Assembly (NCBI GenBank): GCA_905235165.1
Contig: CAJOKK010000041.1
Location: forward strand, 1-12,677
Length of the DNA: 12,677 bases
Direction of reading: 5' to 3'
From: an uncultured Atopobiaceae bacterium
Lineage (GTDB): Bacteria; Actinomycetota; Coriobacteriia; Coriobacteriales; Atopobiaceae
Shown here: positions 1 to 4,786 of the stretch, one piece after another
How the letters are laid out: each line of letters starts with the position of its first letter
Position numbering within the stretch: the first letter of the stretch is position 1
The notes under the pieces: generated by a model
Databases searched by the model: none
What the model was told of the DNA's origin: nothing
What the model saw: the letters and a program-made list of their open reading frames with translations, nothing else
Translations under genes and position numbers: made by a program

Positions 1-869
1 TCGCTCCAGATGGCGCGCAGCGCCTGGATGGTAGGCCACAGATATATCGCGATCATGATGCCGTAGGCGATCATGATGGAAGAGCTTTGATCGGTGTTGA
101 CGTAGCTGGCTATTCCCGTGTTACCCTGCAGGCCCATGGAGACGCTCATCATGATGAAGTCGTTGAGCGCGTGGAAGATGATGGCGCTACCCAGCTCGCG
201 CGTATGCATGCAGGTCTCGCAGAGGACGATGCCAAACATGCCCGCCTGGACAATCTTGAGCAGCGCCTGAATTGCGGCATCGCTGCTCGTGACGGCCTCC
301 TGTGCAACATGGACCTGACCAAACATGATCGACGAAATGATGACCGATGCGAGCACGCCCCAGCGCCAGCCGCCGAGGCCCGCGAGGAAGGCGTTCAGAT
401 CGATGCCGCGGAACAAGCCCTCCTCAAGAATGCCGATGCTGATGCAGAGGAGCGCGATAAGCGCAAGTTTGGGCAGGAAGTCAGCGGGGAAGCCGCCACT
501 CGTCGCAGCCTGGAAGTAGGAGATGCCTGCCGGGACGATGCCGATGAGCAGGAGCGGCCACGCGCGCTTGAACGTGTAGGCCATGCCACTTCCCGTGATC
601 TTCAGCCAGGAGCGTCCGCCAAGCAGGGTGAATATGATGATTACGACAAGGCCTGCGGCAAGGCGGCCTGCCGCTGCACCCAGAATGGGGTTGTTGGGAA
701 ATGGCGCCAACCCAACAATGAGCAGCACTGCTGCCACCATACTGGCGATGAAGCCTGCTACTAACGATATGGCCAGCTTGATCCAACCGCGCTTGGCGAT
801 GTCTGCCTGCGGTGCGTCCTGCTCAAGGTCGTTCTGCTGGTTTGAACCGGCCATGTGCTTTTCTGCCAT
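1..869 (-). CDS. CPBP-family intramembrane metalloprotease (3' end outside window)
   Basis: The reading frame starts at 869 and runs off the left edge (289 codons visible). The start follows an excellent ribosome site (GAGGAGGAG, 5 bases upstream). A charged cytosolic tail of about 27 residues is followed by roughly seven or eight hydrophobic segments (about 28-55, 62-84, 103-119, 133-148, 169-186, 203-219, 227-247, 263-285). The three CPBP/Abi signatures are present and in order: EEGLFRG (E149, E150, R154), FGQVH (F183, H187) and HALND (H233, D237). The family includes CAAX prenyl endopeptidases and bacterial proteins linked to bacteriocin processing or self-immunity. It lies downstream of, and co-oriented with, a Nif11-type precursor gene, so leader cleavage or self-protection is plausible; the 331-bp gap and a possible own promoter make an unrelated role equally possible. 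Family assignment is confident; the function is inferred. Confidence 0.9.
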   Translation of the reverse strand, partial: MAEKHMAGSNQQNDLEQDAPQADIAKRGWIKLAISLVAGFIASMVAAVLLIVGLAPFPNNPILGAAAGRLAAGLVVIIIFTLLGGRSWLKITGSGMAYTFKRAWPLLLIGIVPAGISYFQAATSGGFPADFLPKLALIALLCISIGILEEGLFRGIDLNAFLAGLGGWRWGVLASVIISSIMFGQVHVAQEAVTSSDAAIQALLKIVQAGMFGIVLCETCMHTRELGSAIIFHALNDFIMMSVSMGLQGNTGIASYVNTDQSSSIMIAYGIMIAIYLWPTIQALRAIWS

Positions 870-904
870 TGCTCCTCCTCACGTGTATGCAGCCATTCTA
901 TACG

Positions 905-933
905 CTTGTAGCATGAGAATACGAGTGGTGACA
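905..933 (-). promoter_or_regulatory. Possible promoter for the CPBP gene
   Basis: On the minus strand, TGTCAC (933-928) is followed after 17 bases by TACAAG (910-905). The latter is preceded by TGC, giving an extended -10 element. The -35 match is weak. Transcription would start about 30 bases upstream of the CPBP start codon, so the gene could be expressed independently of the precursor gene. Confidence 0.35.
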
Positions 934-1085
934 CATGGGCGCCCGGATTAACGGGTGGAGCTGGAGCCCGGGTTTTTCCGCAGCGATAGAGCCATCCCTC
1001 GTCACAGAAAGATGCCCGCACCTGCTCTTCTCAAGGTGATCAAGACCAAGGCCTGCATGTGCGTCCTATCTCTTTCCAACAAGAG

Positions 1086-1124
1086 TGCAACCCCCACTAA
1101 CCGTGTGGGTTAGTGGGGGTTGCA
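1086..1124. terminator. Strong 17-bp hairpin downstream of the Nif11-type precursor gene
   Basis: Perfect 17-bp arms (1086-1102 and 1108-1124) enclose the loop GTGTG; the arms contain CAACCCCCACTAACC. It starts 77 bases past the stop codon of the precursor gene. Neither strand has a clear T-run after it, so it is not a textbook intrinsic terminator. It may act as an RNA 3'-end stabiliser or a partial terminator that keeps precursor mRNA abundant relative to the CPBP gene. The structure is certain; its role is inferred. Confidence 0.6.
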
Positions 1125-1200
1125 GTGTCGCTTTGGCTTAGCTGATAGGCTCTGCGCCGGGGAATCTACGAACCCTTATTCTCCCAGCCTTCTTCTCGGC

Positions 1201-1374
1201 TCAGTCGTCCCAATAGTGACTGCAAGGGCCGTAGGGGGCGCCACCCGAGATCTGCTCCAGCTCTTCCTCGCTAAGCTGGTAGCCCTCTTCCTTGGCGAGG
1301 GCCATGATATCCTCGAGCGACTTGCACTCCGAAAGCTTCTTCTTCAGCTCTTCGCTCAGCTCATCGAAATTCAT
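1201..1374 (-). CDS. Nif11/NHLP-type RiPP precursor peptide with GG leader
   Basis: This is a 57-aa peptide. The acidic, amphipathic leader has the usual pattern of Nif11/NHLP leaders, seen in CKSLEDIMALAKEEG followed by LSEEELEQISGG. Gly44-Gly45 form the expected double-glycine cleavage site, leaving the 12-residue core APYGPCSHYWDD. A proteolysing ABC transporter or other GG-cutting protease would normally remove the leader; none is visible here. The core has two Tyr, one Trp, one Cys, two Pro and an acidic tail. I chose the ATG at 1374 because AAAGGA lies 8-9 bases upstream; the in-frame ATG at 1383 directly abuts that site and would add three residues. It sits 147 bases downstream of the 331-aa gene on the same strand. 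The precursor-like architecture is clear; that it is modified, and how, is unknown. An unmodified class II bacteriocin-like or signalling peptide is an alternative. Confidence 0.8.
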   Translation of the reverse strand: MNFDELSEELKKKLSECKSLEDIMALAKEEGYQLSEEELEQISGGAPYGPCSHYWDD

Positions 1375-1439
1375 GGTAAACATCCTTTCACTTGTGTTGA
1401 CAATTCTTCGAGCGGCTTACATCAACCTGCTCATATTTA

Positions 1440-1445
1440 ATTGTA
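1440..1445 (-). promoter_or_regulatory. Possible -10 element for the precursor gene
   Basis: The minus strand reads TACAAT here, in a locally AT-rich stretch (1425-1445) about 65 bases upstream of the precursor start. No good -35 box sits at the right distance, so this is a weak call. It would allow the precursor to be transcribed separately from the 331-aa gene. Confidence 0.25.
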
Positions 1446-1521
1446 TCCAGAGGGCGGGAAGATTATTCCAGCGATTCTTTATTGGTGGTGCAATTTCGCT
1501 GCAAATGGAAGGTGACGGTTC

Positions 1522-2517
1522 CTAGCATCGTTGATCCGTTGACGCCTTGGCATCTCCGCGCAGGTAAGCCTTGGCCAATATGGGGCTTCCCTTCACAAAG
1601 CGCAGCTTCGCTGAATAGATTCGCAGGCTTATGCCGCAGGAAGTGTTTCCCGGTAAGCCGGGAAGAGCTATGCGCTTGGAGACGTCAATGCCGTCGAGAT
1701 GTTTCCATCGATCGTCGGCCGCTCCGCACGCTTCCATGAGAGAGAACACGCGCTTGGCGTAGTCAGTCTTCTGGTAGGAGCCGCTGACCGGAGCGCCCTC
1801 GAGGTATGTCTCCAGCGAGAAGTCCCCCGCAGGTTTCCCTGATTCGTCAACGTCAAGCTGTAGGTCGAATCCCGTCGGCCCCTCGGCAAGCGTGCGACAG
1901 AGGTCGAGCTCTTCAGCGCCCAGCGGGATGTCTAGGGACGTAAGCGCGTCGGCGAATTCCATCGCATTCTCTCTTGCGGGATGCGCGTTGACGCGCAAAA
2001 GCCCGTTCGCGCGCCCCGGGAAGAGGCCCGTATAGGTGGTCTCCCAGCCTAGCGGTAAATGCTTCTGGAACGTTTTCCACGCAGGGACGAGCCTCTGCTC
2101 TCCGAGAAGTTCGAGGAACGGAACGACGGCCTCTGCCTTATCGCGTTGGACAAGGTAGAGGCCTGGCTGTACGTCGGGATAAGACTGCATGTCTACCGTC
2201 GCCCCCACCGTCATATGGTCACGCATCTCTGCGGAGTCGAGGCCTGCGTACCATGAATAAAGCTTGGCCCACGACGCGTCGGCATCGGCGGGAAGGCTAC
2301 CCAAACCCTCGTACGAGTTTACCGAGCAGTGCACATCGCAGCCGTGATCACCGAGGAGCGGGACCTCAAAGTATGCGTGCACACAGTCGCGATCCGGCGT
2401 CATATGCGCGAAAGTCTGCCATACGTCTTTCATGTCGGTGCCGAGCAGCGACTTATCGCGCCCTTCAGCGCCGAGCCATCCGCAGAGAATCCCGAACAAG
2501 ACATCGCTGATGTTCAT
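1522..2517 (-). CDS. Conserved-looking protein of unknown function, candidate RiPP tailoring enzyme
   Basis: I do not recognise this 331-aa protein with confidence. It has no signal peptide, membrane segment or obvious metal or nucleotide motif, and reads as a soluble mixed alpha/beta protein. The middle holds alternating beta-like and charged stretches (FEVPLLGDHGCDVH near 50; FDLQLDVDESGKPAGDFSLE near 220). The C-terminal part reads CGISLRIYSAKLRF then AKAYLRGD. Repeated beta strands ending in a K-x-AKAYL-like tail remind me loosely of peptide-modifying enzymes of the ABBA prenyltransferase type, but I see no decisive motif. It precedes the Nif11-type precursor on the same strand, which makes a peptide-tailoring role the best contextual guess. 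The ATG at 2517 follows a weak ribosome site (AAGGGCGG, 7 bases upstream) and a plausible promoter at 2557-2587. The coding region is confident; the function is not. Confidence 0.5.
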   Translation of the reverse strand: MNISDVLFGILCGWLGAEGRDKSLLGTDMKDVWQTFAHMTPDRDCVHAYFEVPLLGDHGCDVHCSVNSYEGLGSLPADADASWAKLYSWYAGLDSAEMRDHMTVGATVDMQSYPDVQPGLYLVQRDKAEAVVPFLELLGEQRLVPAWKTFQKHLPLGWETTYTGLFPGRANGLLRVNAHPARENAMEFADALTSLDIPLGAEELDLCRTLAEGPTGFDLQLDVDESGKPAGDFSLETYLEGAPVSGSYQKTDYAKRVFSLMEACGAADDRWKHLDGIDVSKRIALPGLPGNTSCGISLRIYSAKLRFVKGSPILAKAYLRGDAKASTDQRC

Positions 2518-2556
2518 GGGGACACCGCCCTTTCGCCATCGCTTTATTCTTTGACA

Positions 2557-2587
2557 GATATACCCACTACACTGTCATCATCGTCAA
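2557..2587 (-). promoter_or_regulatory. Putative promoter for the 331-aa gene and precursor
   Basis: On the minus strand, TTGACG (2587-2582) and TATATC (2562-2557) are separated by 19 bases, slightly long for a sigma-70-type promoter but with good hexamers. The predicted start would give a short leader of about 35 bases before the ATG at 2517. Confidence 0.5.
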
Positions 2588-2606
2588 TCTTATATGTGCA
2601 GGTGTC

Positions 2607-2726
2607 TTTGGTTGGCCGGCAGCCTGCCATCAGCCCGCCGGCAGGCCTCAGCCACTTTGTGACAAAACCAGCCTCGAAATGTCACCTTTTGGTTGGGGGG
2701 TCAGTTTGGTTGGCTGACAGCCTGCC
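2607..2726 (+). repeat. 22-bp direct repeat flanking and inside the palindromic element
   Basis: TTTGGTTGGC followed by CGGCAGCCTGCC at 2607-2628 recurs as TTTGGTTGGC followed by TGACAGCCTGCC at 2705-2726, with 2 mismatches and a 98-bp offset. A small hairpin GCCTGCC/GGCAGGC (2622-2628 and 2640-2646) overlaps the first copy. The second copy lies in the loop of the large inverted repeat, which suggests the element has grown by internal duplication. Confidence 0.7.
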
Positions 2727-2793
2727 GGCGGCTTGGTCGGCTGACCCCCAACCAAAAGGTGACATTCCAAGGCCGGTTTTGTTACAAAATGGC
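2651..2793. repeat. Imperfect palindromic repeat element (head-to-head copy of a ~43-bp module)
   Basis: Left arm 2651-2704 and right arm 2741-2793 are complementary over about 53 bp with five mismatches and one extra G; the loop is 36 bases. Each arm is one copy of a module: CCAAAAGGTGACATT(T/C)C, then 8 variable bases, then TTTTGT(C/T)ACAAA(G/A)TGGC. Here the GTGACATT ends face inward. The same module forms the palindrome at 8168-8283 in the opposite arrangement. The element fills the space between the minus-strand 331-aa gene and the plus-strand tag gene, so it is not a simple 3'-end terminator. It resembles REP/BIME-type dispersed repeats in logic. Short open frames inside it are spurious. 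Confidence 0.85.
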
Positions 2794-2901
2794 TGGGGAC
2801 CGAAAATTCCTGACAATAATTGATGGATCGCATCTACCAACCGTTTCTACGGTGGGTGCGACCTCACGAAAATGTAGCCTTTACCTGGGGAGGCGGTAGC
2901 T

Positions 2902-3459
2902 ATGTGCGCTAGCGAATGTCGTGTGTGGTTCGAGGGAGACCCACTCCTCGAGGCGTATCACGACCACGAATGGTGCAAGGCTAACCACGACGACCGCTTT
3001 CAGTTCGAGATGCTCGTGCTCGAGGGTGCGAGCGTGGGCCTCTCGTGGAGGACCATCATGCGCAAGCGTGAGGCCTATCGACGTGCGTTCCGCGGCTTCG
3101 GCATAGACGTCTGCGCCTCGATGGGCGACGAGGAGCTTGAGGTCGCCCTGGCTGACCCAGGGCTCGTGCGCAACCGCAACAAGGTTTTCAGCGTGCGGAG
3201 AAACGCCCGAGTGGTGCAGGCAATCCAATCAGAGTTCGGGAGCTTCGATGCGTATCTGTGGGGTTTTGTGGACGGCGAGGTAATCGACGGGAGATGGAAG
3301 ACGACCGGAGAAATCCCGACCGAATCTGCCGTGTCTCGCATGATGAGCGCCGACATGAAGCGGCGTGGGATGAGCTTCGTCGGGCCCACGATCACCTATT
3401 CCTTCTTGCAGGCCATCGGCATCGTGAACGATCATCTCGTTGATTGTGCCTACCGCTGA
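2902..3459 (+). CDS. tag: DNA-3-methyladenine glycosylase I
   Basis: This 185-aa protein has the usual family length. It removes 3-methyladenine from alkylated DNA in the cytoplasm and starts base-excision repair. The signature blocks are YHDHEW (19-24), LEGASVGLSW (40-49, catalytic-pocket Glu41 and Trp49), LVRNRNK and VGPTITYSFLQAIGIVNDH. The structural zinc site is complete: Cys6, His20, His178 and Cys182, matching the spacing of E. coli Tag (Cys4, His17, His175, Cys179 from memory). Small departures are EWC instead of EWG and ASV instead of the common FQA in the substrate pocket. GGGGAGG lies 8 bases before the ATG. It is monocistronic: a terminator-like hairpin follows, and upstream is the palindromic repeat and a divergent gene. 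Confidence 0.95.
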   Translation: MCASECRVWFEGDPLLEAYHDHEWCKANHDDRFQFEMLVLEGASVGLSWRTIMRKREAYRRAFRGFGIDVCASMGDEELEVALADPGLVRNRNKVFSVRRNARVVQAIQSEFGSFDAYLWGFVDGEVIDGRWKTTGEIPTESAVSRMMSADMKRRGMSFVGPTITYSFLQAIGIVNDHLVDCAYR

Positions 3460-3522
3460 CAAAGCCGAGGGTGACGGCTGCGTCCCCCTGTACTCAAGAC
3501 GGGCGGGGATAAATACGTCCTG

Positions 3523-3546
3523 AAAAATGTGCCGAAGCGCATTTTT
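3523..3546 (+). terminator. Bidirectional-type intrinsic terminator after tag
   Basis: A 10-bp stem, AAAAATGTGC with GCGCATTTTT (one T-G wobble), closes a CGAA tetraloop. The A-run and T-run give it terminator character in both directions. It lies 64 bases after the tag stop codon. Confidence 0.8.
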
Positions 3547-3548
3547 AC

Positions 3549-3584
3549 GTCCTTATTATTGCGGGCTATCACAATAATAAGGAC
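3549..3584. promoter_or_regulatory. 13-bp perfect AT-rich inverted repeat upstream of the lipoprotein gene
   Basis: GTCCTTATTATTG (3549-3561) and its exact complement (3572-3584) enclose the 10-base loop CGGGCTATCA. It follows the tag terminator by two bases and shares the octamer TACGTCCT with the sequence just before that terminator (3514-3521 and 3547-3554). It could be a second terminator hairpin, an operator, or an RNA structure in the leader of the lipoprotein gene. It has no T-run. Confidence 0.5.
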
Positions 3585-3661
3585 ATAACCCCCAGTGGAG
3601 GGAGCGCCATGGGGCGGACCCGTCGCCTCGCCTTCGCTCTGCGACCAGCTAGGAGGGAGCC

Positions 3662-4555
3662 ATGATGACACGTCGTGCATTTACGGCGCTCGGAGGGGGC
3701 GCATTCCTCTTGGGACCTCTCGGGCTAGGTGGCTGCAACGCTGTGCCAATCGATCCCGAGCGCATCGAAAGCGTGCGCCATTCGTCGGGTGGCGGGATGA
3801 CTGGTGGTGGCAGCAGCACGGAGCTAAGACGCCAGAAAGATGGCTCGGTGATCCTCTCCACGCGTGAGCGCGAGTGGCATAACTCACGCGAGACGGGCAT
3901 GGACTACGCGTGCGACGCAAGCGTGTTCGAGCGCCTTGCACAAATCGCCAACGACTACGATTTGCGTGCGGCGTCGAAGCGCCGGGACCAGGAGTTCCAA
4001 ACGCTCGATGCCCCAACGAGCAGCTTGTCCTTCTCCATGAGGGAGAAGGACGGCTCCTACGACATCGACTCCTCTTTCACTATCAGTTCAGAACAGGAGC
4101 TGACGGCGAGGGACCATGAAGGATGGAACGCAGTGCTGGCTGTTTTTGCCGATGTCGCGTCCGAGAGCGAATGCGTTGCCTATGAGGAACCCCATGCCGT
4201 GACGCTCTCGTCTGTGGGGATGCAGCATCGCTTCATTCTCAACGACAGCACCGCCGCGCTTGAGCTTGCGAAGCGCTGCCCACTCGAGATCGAGTTGGAG
4301 GATTATGCGGATGACGGGAAGGCTTTTCTTCTCGACGACCCTCTTGATGTGGGCGACGCGCCCCTTACCTCGGGCAAGGCCGGCACGCTCTGCTACCTCG
4401 AGCCCTCGAACGAGGTCGTGGCCTTCTACGCCGATGCCGCGTCGCAGGAGGGCCTCTACGAGCTGGGACATATCCAGTACGACTACAATGTTCGCTCCCT
4501 TGCGGAGGTCGAGACGGGTCCTTCTCGGCTCTGGAGCGACATGTTCATCGAGTAA
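3662..4555 (+). CDS. Tat-exported lipoprotein of unknown function
   Basis: This 297-aa protein starts with TRRAFTALGGGAFLLGPLGL and then GGC. Arg4-Arg5 in a T-R-R-x-F context make a twin-arginine signal, and LGGC (22-25) is a lipobox, so Cys25 should be lipidated and the mature protein held on the outer face of the membrane. A Gly/Ser-rich stretch (about 41-51) probably acts as a tether. The rest is acidic and soluble, with alternating hydrophobic strands, including HRFILNDSTAALELAKRCP near 180-200. I recognise no domain. AGGAGG lies 5 bases before the first ATG (3662) and 8 before the second (3665), so the start could be either. It is followed by 231 bases of noncoding sequence before the subtilase gene, so a shared operon is uncertain. 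Confidence 0.8.
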   Translation: MMTRRAFTALGGGAFLLGPLGLGGCNAVPIDPERIESVRHSSGGGMTGGGSSTELRRQKDGSVILSTREREWHNSRETGMDYACDASVFERLAQIANDYDLRAASKRRDQEFQTLDAPTSSLSFSMREKDGSYDIDSSFTISSEQELTARDHEGWNAVLAVFADVASESECVAYEEPHAVTLSSVGMQHRFILNDSTAALELAKRCPLEIELEDYADDGKAFLLDDPLDVGDAPLTSGKAGTLCYLEPSNEVVAFYADAASQEGLYELGHIQYDYNVRSLAEVETGPSRLWSDMFIE

Positions 4556-4786
4556 GCGCTCGAGAATCACGAAGCCACATGAAGGCTGAACCCGCGCCAC
4601 CGTTTATGTGAAGAAAACGTGAAGGAAGAATAGCATTCGCAGTAGCGGGTATTTAAATAAATGCGCTGTGCCGATTTGGCAACGCTTGCGTTCGCAATGT
4701 GCTACATCGCGTAATAGCTCGTGCGTCGCGGCGTTTCGCGTCGTACGGTGAAGAAGCTTTTGGCAGACAAAACCGATAGACGACTG

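Larger units (their letters stand above)
870..1200. other. Intergenic region between precursor and CPBP genes
   Basis: This 331-bp stretch has no supportable gene on either strand; the longest minus-strand start seen (1058) gives only an 18-residue peptide. It holds a possible promoter for the CPBP gene (905-933) and a strong hairpin (1086-1124). A smaller hairpin lies just beyond it, CTCTT/AAGAG around 1073-1085. Confidence 0.7.

Noticed and set aside
87..764. Long plus-strand open frame opposite the CPBP gene
   Set aside because: It is the antisense shadow of a frame with clear CPBP motifs; its own product is low-complexity and charged with no domain, and it lacks a ribosome site.
941..976. 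Possible terminator ending in TTTTT (CCCGG...CCGGG)
   Set aside because: The stem is only about 5 bp with a long loop, and no plus-strand gene ends upstream of it.
2651..2793. CRISPR array or insertion-sequence end
   Set aside because: The repeats are inverted rather than direct with spacers, only one pair per locus, and no transposase, cas gene or target duplication is visible.
3595..3867. Plus-strand open frame overlapping the start of the lipoprotein gene
   Set aside because: Out of frame with the Tat/lipobox protein, with no domain; the lipoprotein start has a perfect AGGAGG site.
4676..4708. Promoter TTGGCA ... TACATC before the subtilase gene
   Set aside because: Spacing between the hexamers is 21 bases, too long, and the -10 match is poor. 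The AT-rich stretch at 4648-4662 may hold the real promoter but shows no clear boxes.
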